In this document: positions 1 to 8,013 of the stretch, one piece after another
Position numbering within the stretch: position 1 is the first letter of the stretch
Layout of the letters: the number at the start of each line of letters is the position of its first letter
Assembly: GCF_000768675.1 (NCBI RefSeq)
Contig: NZ_AVPI01000027.1
Location: 1 to 56,784, forward strand
Source: Knoellia flava TL1
GTDB taxonomy: Bacteria > Actinomycetota > Actinomycetes > Actinomycetales > Dermatophilaceae
Length of the DNA: 56,784 bases
Direction: 5' to 3'
Notes under the pieces: model-generated
The model's database searches: none
What the model saw: the letters and a program-made list of their open reading frames with translations, nothing else
What the model was told of the DNA's origin: nothing
Program-made: the position numbers and the translations under genes

Positions 1-818
1 CCGTCGTCGACGAGGTTGAAGGAGAACTTGAGCATGCGCTGCGCCTGCGGCGACTTCGACAGGATCTCGCGGGCGACCTGGAGGGCGTCGGACTCGAGAT
101 CGGCGTGGGCGCTGACGATGTTGACCGCGCCCATCCGGTGCATGTCGTCGGCGGTGTAGGTCCGGCCGAGGAAGAAGATCTCGCGGGCGAACTTCTGCCC
201 GACCATGCGCGCGAGGTAGGCCGAGCCGTAGCCACCGTCGAAGGAGCCCACGTCGGCGTCGGTCTGCTTGAAGCGGGCGTGCTCGCGCGAAGCCATGGTG
301 AGGTCGCAGACGACGTGCAGCGAGTGGCCGCCCCCGGCCGCCCAACCGTTCACGAGGCAGATGACGACCTTGGGCATCGTGCGGATGAGGCGCTGGACCT
401 CGAGGATGTGGAGCCGGCCGCCCTCGGCCTTGACCCGGCGCTCGTCGACGCCCGCCGCAGTCGCGTCGTCGGTGTCCTCGGCGGCGTACTGGTAGCCCGA
501 GCGGCCGCGGATGCGCTGGTCGCCGCCGGAGCAGAACGCCCACTTGCCCTCGCTGCCCGTGCCGGACGGACCCGGGCCGTTGCCGGTGAGCAGGACGACG
601 CCGACGTCCGCGGTGCGGCGGGCGTGGTCGAGCGCGCGGTAGAGCTCGTCGACGGTGTGCGGCCGGAAGGCGTTGAGCACCTCGGGCCGGTCGAAGGCGA
701 TGCGCACGGCACCGAGGCCCTTGGCCCGGTGGTAGGTGATGTCGGTGAAGTCGAACCCCTCGACCTCGTCCCACGCCGCCGGGTCGAACGTCTCGCTCAC
801 GCCATCGATCGCAGTCAC
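1..818 (-). CDS. menB: 1,4-dihydroxy-2-naphthoyl-CoA synthase (partial, 3' end outside window)
   Basis: MenB closes the second aromatic ring of menaquinone by converting o-succinylbenzoyl-CoA to DHNA-CoA in the cytoplasm. About 272 codons are visible. The crotonase fold shows FDRPEVLNAFRPHTVDELYR, the loop CSGGDQRIRGRSGYQY, VICLVNGWAAGGGHSLH, and FKQTDADVGSFDGGYGSAYL, all closely like mycobacterial MenB. The GTG at 818 is chosen because a TAGGCT -10 hexamer lies seven bases upstream, so the mRNA is probably leaderless. An alternative GTG lies at 800. The C-terminal 40 or so residues lie off the left edge. It diverges from no gene directly; a small RHH-like gene lies upstream on the same strand and menC follows on the other strand. 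Confidence 0.96.
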   Translation of the reverse strand, partial: MTAIDGVSETFDPAAWDEVEGFDFTDITYHRAKGLGAVRIAFDRPEVLNAFRPHTVDELYRALDHARRTADVGVVLLTGNGPGPSGTGSEGKWAFCSGGDQRIRGRSGYQYAAEDTDDATAAGVDERRVKAEGGRLHILEVQRLIRTMPKVVICLVNGWAAGGGHSLHVVCDLTMASREHARFKQTDADVGSFDGGYGSAYLARMVGQKFAREIFFLGRTYTADDMHRMGAVNIVSAHADLESDALQVAREILSKSPQAQRMLKFSFNLVDD

Positions 819-825
819 GCGTCGG

Positions 826-831
826 AGCCTA
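826..831 (-). promoter_or_regulatory. -10 hexamer of menB (leaderless start)
   Basis: TAGGCT on the minus strand fits the actinobacterial TANNNT -10 consensus and ends seven bases before the menB GTG, so transcription should begin at or next to the start codon. No convincing -35 is visible. Confidence 0.5.
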
Positions 832-879
832 ACGGGGCGCCGAGAGGCGCCGGTCGCCGCGGCAGGCTCCGGCCGGCTG

Positions 880-1125
880 TCAGCGCTGCCAGCCGTAGTC
901 GGCGCCGGCCTCGGCCTCGACGACCTCGTCGGGCACGACGACGAAGTGGGTGCGCTCGGCCTCGGTGAGGGTGGCCGGGTCGACCTTGCCGTCGGGGTCG
1001 ACGATCTCGAGGTGCGCCCGCAGGGCGCCTTCCGCGAACTCGTTCCACGTGAGGCCGGAGCGCTTCGCGTAGCCGCGGGCCTGCTTGAGGAGGGCCGAGT
1101 CGATGCTGATCGTCGTCTGCTGCAT
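880..1125 (-). CDS. small ribbon-helix-helix-like protein, possible orphan antitoxin
   Basis: An 81-residue protein starting MQQTTISIDSALLKQA. A short N-terminal beta strand followed by two predicted helices (about residues 8-40) suggests a ribbon-helix-helix DNA-binding fold like VapB-type antitoxins, and the C-terminal half is acidic. The ATG at 1125 is preferred over an upstream in-frame ATG at 1194, because the longer form would add an atypical segment overlapping the menC start and the RHH pattern begins at this Met. No toxin gene is adjacent: menB lies downstream and menC is divergent. The function is unproven; it could be a solitary repressor of the men genes or a relic antitoxin. Confidence 0.65.
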   Translation of the reverse strand: MQQTTISIDSALLKQARGYAKRSGLTWNEFAEGALRAHLEIVDPDGKVDPATLTEAERTHFVVVPDEVVEAEAGADYGWQR

Positions 1126-1172
1126 GCCCCCATCGCAGCTCACGCCGTCGCCGTTGGCAAGAGACGCGCGGG

Positions 1173-1178
1173 TAGGTT
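1173..1178 (+). promoter_or_regulatory. -10 hexamer of menC (leaderless start)
   Basis: TAGGTT lies six bases before the menC ATG, so the transcript is expected to start at the ATG. No Shine-Dalgarno sequence fits in the gap. Confidence 0.5.
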
Positions 1179-1184
1179 CGCCCC

Positions 1185-2174
1185 ATGGCGCCACCCGGAC
1201 CGTCGCTCGATGACGTGCTGGCGACCCTGCGGGTCGTCTCGATCCCCATGCGCGTCCGCTTCCGCGGCGTCACCGAGCGCGAGGTCGCCCTCGTCGAGGG
1301 TCCAGCGGGGTGGGGCGAGTTCGGCCCATTCCTCGAGTACGGACCGACCGAGGCGAGCCGGTGGCTCGACGCCGCCGTCGAGGCCGCGTGGACCGGCTGG
1401 CCGGACCCGGTGCGCAACTCGGTCCAGGTCAACGCCACCGTTCCCGCCGTCGCGGCCGAGGCCGTCCCCGCTCTGCTGCAACGGTTCCCGGGGTGCACGA
1501 CCGCCAAGGTCAAGGTCGCCGAACGCGGTCAGGAACCGAACGACGACGTATGCCGTGTGGCCGCCGTCCGTGACGCGATGGGACCTTCCGCTCGGATACG
1601 GGTGGACGCCAACGGGGCCTGGGACGTCGACACGGCGAGGGACGTGCTCGGGAGGCTCACGGCATACGGGATCGAGTACGCCGAGCAGCCGTGCGGCACG
1701 GTCGAGGAGCTGCGCGACCTGCGAGTCGTGCTGGCGCGCAACGGGATCGACGTGCCGGTCGCCGCGGACGAGTCGATCCGCAAGGCCGAGGACCCGCTGC
1801 GCGTGCGCGACCTCGAGGCGGCCGACGTCATCGTCATCAAGGCCGCACCGCTCGGGGGAGTGCGACGTGCGCTCCAGGTCGTCGAGGAGTGCGGGCTGCC
1901 GGCCGTCGTCTCGTCCGCGCTCGACACGAGCGTCGGCATGGCTGCCGGGGTCGCGCTCGCGGCCGCGCTGCCGGAGCTCGACCACGCCTGCGGCCTCGGG
2001 ACCGTCGCCCTGCTCGACGGCGACGTGACGGCCGACTCGCTCGTGCCCCAGGACGGTGCGCTGCCGGTCCGCCGGGTCGTCGCCGACGCCGAGCTGCTCG
2101 ACCGGCACGCAGCGTCGCCTGAACGGGCAGCATGGTGGCGAGAGCGGGTCACGGCTGCATGGGAGGCGAGATGA
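1185..2174 (+). CDS. menC: o-succinylbenzoate synthase
   Basis: MenC dehydrates SHCHC to o-succinylbenzoate, the step before MenE and MenB. The protein has 329 residues, the usual length for actinobacterial MenC in the enolase superfamily. Visible catalytic features are the KVK motif (Lys108, Lys110), metal ligands in RVDANGAWD (Asp141), EYAEQPC (Glu167) and AADES (Asp195), and a C-terminal VIKAAPLGG strand. It is followed by a VOC protein whose ATG overlaps its stop codon (ATGA). The octamer of this window occurs twice here, at 1548 and 1660. Confidence 0.95.
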   Translation: MAPPGPSLDDVLATLRVVSIPMRVRFRGVTEREVALVEGPAGWGEFGPFLEYGPTEASRWLDAAVEAAWTGWPDPVRNSVQVNATVPAVAAEAVPALLQRFPGCTTAKVKVAERGQEPNDDVCRVAAVRDAMGPSARIRVDANGAWDVDTARDVLGRLTAYGIEYAEQPCGTVEELRDLRVVLARNGIDVPVAADESIRKAEDPLRVRDLEAADVIVIKAAPLGGVRRALQVVEECGLPAVVSSALDTSVGMAAGVALAAALPELDHACGLGTVALLDGDVTADSLVPQDGALPVRRVVADAELLDRHAASPERAAWWRERVTAAWEAR

Positions 2175-2896
2175 TCGACGTCCGTTGGGTCTGGGTGTTC
2201 CTCGACACGGCCGAGGCCGACGCCGGCCGGTCGTGGGAGTTCTGGGCCGAGGTGACCCGGTCTCGGCTCGCCGACCGACGCGGGCCGCAGGACGAGTTCT
2301 CGACACTGCTGCCGCGCAGCGGGGACGCGTGGGTCAAGCTCCAGGCGGTCGGGGACGGCGGTGGGGTGCACGTCGACCTCGACGTCGACGTGCCGCTGTC
2401 GGAGGCGGCCGAGAAGACGACGCGTCTGGGTGCGACCGAGGTCCACCGCGACAGCGACTTCGTCGTCCTGCGCTCGCCGGCCGGTTTCACCTTCTGCCTC
2501 ACCTCGTGGGCCAACGCGGGCTCGGCGACGACCCAGGTGCGCGACGGCGAGCCCGACCTGCTCGACCAGGTGTGCGTCGACATCCCGTCCGAGCACTACG
2601 CCCGTGAGGTCGATTTCTGGGAGTCGCTGACGGGATGGCCGAAGCGTCCGGGCAGCCTGCCCGAGTTCGTGTCGCTGACCCGGCCGGACGGCATACCGGT
2701 GCGGTTCCTGCTCCAGCGGCTTGGGGAGGCGAGCGGCACGGCACGCGGGCACGTCGACCTCGCCTGCCGCGACCGGGCCGCGAGCCGGGACGTCCACGTC
2801 GCCGCCGGCGCCGAGGTCGTCTCGGAGCAGGAGTTCTGGACCGTCATGCACGACCCTGCCGGGCGCACCTACTGCCTCACCGACCGGCAGCCCTGA
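2171..2896 (+). CDS. VOC superfamily (glyoxalase/bleomycin-resistance-like) protein
   Basis: A 241-residue protein with two tandem VOC-like halves (about 1-118 and 120-241). Each ends in a similar strand, one reading PAGFTFCLTSW and the other PAGRTYCLTDRQ, which indicates an internal duplication. The ATG at 2171 overlaps the menC stop and follows a GGAGGCGAG ribosome-binding site; in-frame upstream ATGs at 2132 and 2159 are inside menC and less likely. The family holds metal-dependent dioxygenases, isomerases and binding proteins. The substrate cannot be read from sequence, and co-translation with menC does not by itself prove a menaquinone role. Confidence 0.85.
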   Translation: MIDVRWVWVFLDTAEADAGRSWEFWAEVTRSRLADRRGPQDEFSTLLPRSGDAWVKLQAVGDGGGVHVDLDVDVPLSEAAEKTTRLGATEVHRDSDFVVLRSPAGFTFCLTSWANAGSATTQVRDGEPDLLDQVCVDIPSEHYAREVDFWESLTGWPKRPGSLPEFVSLTRPDGIPVRFLLQRLGEASGTARGHVDLACRDRAASRDVHVAAGAEVVSEQEFWTVMHDPAGRTYCLTDRQP

Positions 2897-2899
2897 ACC

Positions 2900-3235
2900 A
2901 TGGCCTACGACGAGGTGCTGGCCCAGAGGCTTCACGACCTGCTCGACAACGAGCCGGGCCTGAGCACGCGGGCGATGTTCGGCGGGCTCGGGTTCATGCT
3001 CGACGGCCACATGGCCGTGGCCGCCGGCAGCGGTGGCTCGCTCATGGTGCGGGTCGACCCCGCCGACGGCGAGGCGTGGACCGACGGGGAGTCGGTGGGG
3101 CCGATGGAGATGCGCGGGCGTGCGATGGCCGGGTGGCTGCTCGTCGACGGTCCCGAGCTCGCCGAGGACGAGCGGCTGCGGCTGTGGGTCGGTCGTGGCG
3201 TGGAGTTCGCGCGCTCGCTGCCGCCGAAGCAGTGA
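2900..3235 (+). CDS. TfoX_N domain protein
   Basis: A 111-residue stand-alone TfoX N-terminal domain, with the typical MAYDEVLAQRLHDLL start, the STRAMFGGLGFMLDGHMAVA core and a RGRAMAGWLLVDG strand near the end. In gammaproteobacteria TfoX/Sxy also has a C-terminal domain and activates competence genes; that domain is missing here, and the role of the short actinobacterial forms is not established. It lies 3 bp after the VOC gene, so all three genes from menC look co-transcribed. Confidence 0.85.
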   Translation: MAYDEVLAQRLHDLLDNEPGLSTRAMFGGLGFMLDGHMAVAAGSGGSLMVRVDPADGEAWTDGESVGPMEMRGRAMAGWLLVDGPELAEDERLRLWVGRGVEFARSLPPKQ

Positions 3236-3241
3236 CGAGGC

Positions 3242-3255
3242 GCCGCCCGGGCGGC
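3242..3255. other. 14-base perfect palindrome after the menC operon
   Basis: GCCGCCCGGGCGGC begins six bases after the TfoX_N stop codon. It could fold into a short GC hairpin and may help end transcription, but there is no T-run. Confidence 0.25.
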
Positions 3256-3330
3256 CGGAGCGGCCACATGGCGCCGCGGGCGACCGCCCACCCGGCGATG
3301 TTGGCGAACTGCTGGTCGCCGCACAGGTGG

Positions 3331-3352
3331 GGTGCCTACCCTGACAGGCACC
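3331..3352. promoter_or_regulatory. 22-bp dyad upstream of the GAF regulator (candidate operator)
   Basis: Perfect 7-bp arms, GGTGCCT and AGGCACC, flank an 8-base spacer. The dyad overlaps a candidate -10, TACCCT at 3337-3342, and sits 16 bases before the regulator ATG. Its outer frame GGTG-N14-CACC matches the dyad in front of the aldehyde dehydrogenase gene at 4660-4681, which suggests autoregulation. Not proven. Confidence 0.4.
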
Positions 3353-3368
3353 GGCGGATGGAGGGTCG

Positions 3369-4598
3369 ATGGCGACCAAGGGCCTGAGAGGGCGGCGCAC
3401 CGCGCTCGAGCGCGCCCGCTCCGCATGGGCCGACCGGGTCGGGCCTCGTGCACGACCGGACGACGTCGACGAGACGATCGTCGACAGCTGGGACCGCAGC
3501 GCCGACAGCGTCCCCGAGGGCGTCACCGAGGCGCCGATGGCGGACCCCGACCAGACGCGGGCCGAGTTCGAGGACTCGCCGCTGCACGTCGCCGTCGGCA
3601 ACATCTCGACCGAGCTGCGGCGCGCCGCCGAGGACGGCGACCTCGTCGTCGCCGTCACCGACCGTGACACCCGGATCCTGTGGACGTACGGCGGGCGCGT
3701 CATGCGCCGCAAGGCCGAGCGGGTCAACTTCGTCGCAGGCGGTCGGTGGGACGAGGAGAGCGTCGGCACCAACGCGCTCAGCCTCGCGCAGCGGACCGGG
3801 CGGACGCAGACGGTCTTCTCGGCCGAGCACTACGCGCCGATCGTCCACAACTGGGTGTGCTGGGCGGCGCCCGTGCACGACCCCACGACCGGCGAGCAGA
3901 TCGGCGTCCTCGACCTGTCGACGACCTGGGACCGGACCCACCCGATCGGTGCCGCGACGGCGACCGCGCTGGCCGCCCTGCTCGAGCGGGAGATCCCCCG
4001 CGGAGGACCTGCCGCCGCGGCGCCGAGGCTGGGGTCCGGCCTCGCGCTCCGGCTCCTCGGCGCGGCTGAGGCGCACCTCGACGGCTCGCGGCTGCTCCTC
4101 ACGCGGCGGCAGAGCGAGATCGTCGCGCTCCTCGCGCTGCACCCCGAGGGGCTCACCCTCGATGCCCTGCACGCCGCGCTCTACGGCGACGCTCGGGTCT
4201 CGCCCTCGACCCTCAAGGCCGAGGTGTCCCACCTCCGTCACGCGCTCGGGGGGCGGCTGGCCTCGCGCCCCTACCGGCTCGACCTGCCGGTGTCGTGCGA
4301 CGCCGTCGAGGTGATGCGCGCGGTCCGCAGCGGTGATGTCGAGAAGGCGGTCACGGCATACGGAGGAGATCTCGTGCCGGGGACGGACTCGCCCGAGCTG
4401 ACGCAGACGGGGGAGTACCTCGCGGTCGCCGTGCGCGAGTCACTGCTCGCCGACCCACGGCCCGACGTCGTCGCCCGCTACGCCCGCGCGGTGCCGTGGG
4501 ACGTCGAGGTCGTCGAGCGGGCGCTCGCGGTGCTCGGCGACCACCCGCACCCGGCACGGGCCGAGCTCGTCGCCCAGCGGCGCGCGGCGCAGCTCTGA
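3369..4598 (+). CDS. GAF-domain transcriptional regulator of the aldehyde dehydrogenase operon
   Basis: A 409-residue cytoplasmic regulator. Residues about 35-205 form an N-terminal helical part plus a GAF sensor domain like that of AcoR-type regulators (RWDEESVGTNAL, VHNWVCWAAPVHD, GVLDLSTTW). Residues about 237-300 form a winged-helix DNA-binding region (LLLTRRQSEIVALLALHPEG, then STLKAEVSHLRHAL) of the OmpR/SARP type. No sigma-54 AAA+ domain is present. The ATG follows a GGAGGGTCG ribosome-binding site. Its position just before the aldehyde dehydrogenase gene, and a dyad of similar form in front of each gene, imply that it controls that operon in response to a small ligand, probably an alcohol or aldehyde. 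Confidence 0.85.
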   Translation: MATKGLRGRRTALERARSAWADRVGPRARPDDVDETIVDSWDRSADSVPEGVTEAPMADPDQTRAEFEDSPLHVAVGNISTELRRAAEDGDLVVAVTDRDTRILWTYGGRVMRRKAERVNFVAGGRWDEESVGTNALSLAQRTGRTQTVFSAEHYAPIVHNWVCWAAPVHDPTTGEQIGVLDLSTTWDRTHPIGAATATALAALLEREIPRGGPAAAAPRLGSGLALRLLGAAEAHLDGSRLLLTRRQSEIVALLALHPEGLTLDALHAALYGDARVSPSTLKAEVSHLRHALGGRLASRPYRLDLPVSCDAVEVMRAVRSGDVEKAVTAYGGDLVPGTDSPELTQTGEYLAVAVRESLLADPRPDVVARYARAVPWDVEVVERALAVLGDHPHPARAELVAQRRAAQL

Positions 4599-4642
4599 CG
4601 CCCGGCCGAGCCCGGCCAACCTTCGACCAACCTCTCCCGACC

Positions 4643-4648
4643 TAGCGT
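4643..4648 (+). promoter_or_regulatory. candidate -10 element for the aldehyde dehydrogenase operon
   Basis: TAGCGT fits TANNNT. A weak -35 candidate, TTCGAC, lies at 4622-4627 with a 15-base spacer. The predicted start site would fall just before the dyad at 4660-4681. Confidence 0.3.
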
Positions 4649-4659
4649 CCGGACCAGGT

Positions 4660-4681
4660 GGTGACGCAGTGGCGCGTCACC
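4660..4681. promoter_or_regulatory. 22-bp dyad in the aldehyde dehydrogenase leader (candidate operator)
   Basis: Perfect 8-bp arms, GGTGACGC and GCGTCACC, flank a 6-base spacer. It lies between the candidate -10 and the Shine-Dalgarno sequence. It shares total length and the outer GGTG/CACC frame with the dyad at 3331-3352, so the GAF regulator may bind both. An RNA hairpin in the leader is the alternative. Confidence 0.45.
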
Positions 4682-4689
4682 TCGTGGAC

Positions 4690-4697
4690 AAGGAGGT
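4690..4697 (+). promoter_or_regulatory. strong ribosome-binding site of the aldehyde dehydrogenase gene
   Basis: AAGGAGGT, a full match to the anti-Shine-Dalgarno sequence, lies six bases before the ATG at 4704 and fixes that start. It is unusually strong for this window, where several genes look leaderless. Confidence 0.85.
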
Positions 4698-4703
4698 CCG
4701 GTC

Positions 4704-6221
<1,518 letters not shown>

Positions 6222-6243
6222 GCCGGCCGGGAGCGATGCAGCG

Positions 6244-6633
6244 ATGAACCAGCCATCGGTGGCGACCCGCGTCGAGCTCACGGACCCTGCCGCAGAGCTG
6301 CTCGCCCGCCTGGAGCGGACCCACGGTCCGCTGATGTTCCACCAGTCCGGCGGGTGCTGCGACGGGTCGTCACCGATGTGCTTCCCGGTCGGGGAGTTCC
6401 TCACCTCGGACGCCGACGTGCTGCTCGGCACGCTGGCGCCCGAGGGCGTGACGCCCGTCGAGTTCTGGATGAGCGCGTCGCAGTACGAGTACTGGAAGCA
6501 CACGCACCTCACCGTCGACGTCGTGCCCGGCCGCGGCTCGGGCTTCTCGGTCGAGGCCCCCGAGGGCGTGCGCTTCCTCATCCGTTCGCGGCTCATGACC
6601 GAGGAGGAGCTCGTCGCCTTCGACCTGCTCTGA
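6244..6633 (+). CDS. DUF779 protein, aldehyde dehydrogenase partner
   Basis: A 129-residue protein of the DUF779 family, commonly encoded next to ExaC-type aldehyde dehydrogenases. The cysteine cluster SGGCCDGSSPMC (about residues 38-49) and the later YWKHTHLTVDVVPG segment are family hallmarks and suggest metal binding or a redox role. Its biochemical function is not established. It is likely co-transcribed with the dehydrogenase. Confidence 0.9.
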   Translation: MNQPSVATRVELTDPAAELLARLERTHGPLMFHQSGGCCDGSSPMCFPVGEFLTSDADVLLGTLAPEGVTPVEFWMSASQYEYWKHTHLTVDVVPGRGSGFSVEAPEGVRFLIRSRLMTEEELVAFDLL

Positions 6634-6646
6634 CGCCCTCCGGGAC

Positions 6647-6679
6647 AGGTGGGCGGTCGCGTATGCCGGCCGCCCACCT
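6647..6679. terminator. hairpin after the aldehyde operon, octamer in the loop
   Basis: A perfect 10-bp stem (AGGTGGGCGG with CCGCCCACCT) encloses a 13-base loop that contains GTATGCCG at 6661-6668. It begins 13 bases after the DUF779 stop codon and just before the MFS promoter, so it can end the upstream transcript. There is no T-run, as is usual in high-GC actinobacteria. Confidence 0.6.
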
Positions 6680-6686
6680 CCGGACG

Positions 6687-6692
6687 TAGGCT
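6687..6692 (+). promoter_or_regulatory. -10 hexamer of the MFS gene (leaderless start)
   Basis: TAGGCT ends seven bases before the GTG at 6700 and predicts a leaderless transcript; this supports GTG 6700 over the in-frame ATG at 6649, which lies in the hairpin. Confidence 0.5.
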
Positions 6693-6699
6693 CGCTCGC

Positions 6700-8013
6700 G
6701 TGCCCCTGCTCCTCGACCTCGAACCGCTGAGGAGCAACACCGACTACCGCCGCCTGTATGCCGGCTTCACCCTCTCGAACGTCGGCTCCCAGCTCGCCGT
6801 GGTCGCCATCGGGCTCCAGGTCTACGACCTCACCCGGTCGACGGCGTCGGTGGGCGTCGTCGGGCTGTGCGCCCTCGTGCCGCTCGTCGTCATGGGGCTC
6901 TACGGCGGGACGCTCGTCGACCACTTCGACCGCCGCGTCGTCGGGCTCGTCGCGCAGTCGGTGGCCTTCGTCGTGTCCGTGCTGTGCGCGGTGCAAGCGT
7001 GGATGGGCAACACGTCGGTGCTCGTCCTCTATGCGCTCGTGGCGGCGTGGAACGCGGCCTTCGCGGTGTCGTCGCCGGCCCGCACGTCGATCTACCCGCG
7101 CATCCTCCGGCGCGACCAGCTGCCCGCCGCCAACGCGCTCTCGGTCTTCGCGATGAACGCGTCGATGACGGTGGGGCCGTTGCTCGCCGGCCTCCTCGTC
7201 GACTGGGGCGGATTCCGAGCCGCCTACACCGTCGACGCCATCATCACGACCGCCGCACTGTGGGGACTGGCCCGGTTGCCATCTCTCCCACCGGAACCCG
7301 ACAGCGTCCGGCAAGGTGACGGCCTGGCCACCACAGTTGCGGACGCAAGGCAGCGGCGGGCACCCGGCATACGGTCGGTCCTCGACGGATTCTCGTTCCT
7401 CGCGACGAGGCCCAACGTGCGCATGACCTTCGTCTCCGACATCTGCGCGATGGTGCTCGCCCAGCCGCGCGTGCTCTTCCCGGCGGCGGGCGCGGTGATC
7501 TTCGGCGGGGGAGCGACGACGGTCGGCGCGCTCTCGGCGGCGGCCGCCGTCGGGGGCATCGGCGCGATGTTCTTCTCCGGGCGTCTCGGCTCGGTCGTCC
7601 ACCAGGGGCGGGCCATCCTCGTCTCGATCGTGGGCTGGGGCGCGGCGATCGCCGGTCTCGGGGCCGCGATGCTCGCCGCCGGCGACATACTCACCCGCGG
7701 TCAGGCCCTGTGGGTGGGGCTCGTCTGCATGGCGGTCGCGGGCGGGTCGGACTCAGTGAGCGCGGTCTTCCGCACGACGATCCTGCAGTCGGCGACGCCG
7801 GACCACCTGCGCGGCCGTCTCCAGGGCGTCTTCATCGTCGTCGTCGCCGGAGGACCGCGTCTCGGTGAGCTGCTCGGCGGGTTCGTCGCCGAGAACGTCG
7901 GCGAGGGGACGACGGCTCTCGCGGGCGGGATTGCCTGTGTCGCAGCGATGGTCGTGCTCGCGCGGGTGACGCCGGGCTTCCTCCGCTACGACGCGCGCAA
8001 CCCCACGCCCTAG
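6700..8013 (+). CDS. MFS exporter, EntS-like
   Basis: A 437-residue inner-membrane protein with about 12 predicted transmembrane helices. It resembles EntS-like MFS exporters: N-terminal LRSNTDYRRLYAGFTLSNVG, then GLYGGTLVDHFDRR between helices 2 and 3, and PARTSIYPRILRRDQLPAAN. The cargo cannot be predicted; the siderophore exporter is the named member of the family, but no siderophore genes are in the window. The GTG at 6700 is supported by the -10 hexamer upstream. Its stop overlaps the convergent mycothione reductase stop by four bases. The octamer occurs at 6756 and 7365. Confidence 0.85.
   Translation: MPLLLDLEPLRSNTDYRRLYAGFTLSNVGSQLAVVAIGLQVYDLTRSTASVGVVGLCALVPLVVMGLYGGTLVDHFDRRVVGLVAQSVAFVVSVLCAVQAWMGNTSVLVLYALVAAWNAAFAVSSPARTSIYPRILRRDQLPAANALSVFAMNASMTVGPLLAGLLVDWGGFRAAYTVDAIITTAALWGLARLPSLPPEPDSVRQGDGLATTVADARQRRAPGIRSVLDGFSFLATRPNVRMTFVSDICAMVLAQPRVLFPAAGAVIFGGGATTVGALSAAAAVGGIGAMFFSGRLGSVVHQGRAILVSIVGWGAAIAGLGAAMLAAGDILTRGQALWVGLVCMAVAGGSDSVSAVFRTTILQSATPDHLRGRLQGVFIVVVAGGPRLGELLGGFVAENVGEGTTALAGGIACVAAMVVLARVTPGFLRYDARNPTP

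Noticed and set aside
105-968. Long plus-strand open frame across menB
   Set aside because: It is an Arg/Val-rich antisense frame; the minus strand gives a clear MenB.
2900-3235. TfoX_N protein as proof of natural competence linked to the octamer
   Set aside because: The competence role belongs to two-domain TfoX/Sxy of gammaproteobacteria; this is one domain of unknown role, and no uptake genes are in the window.
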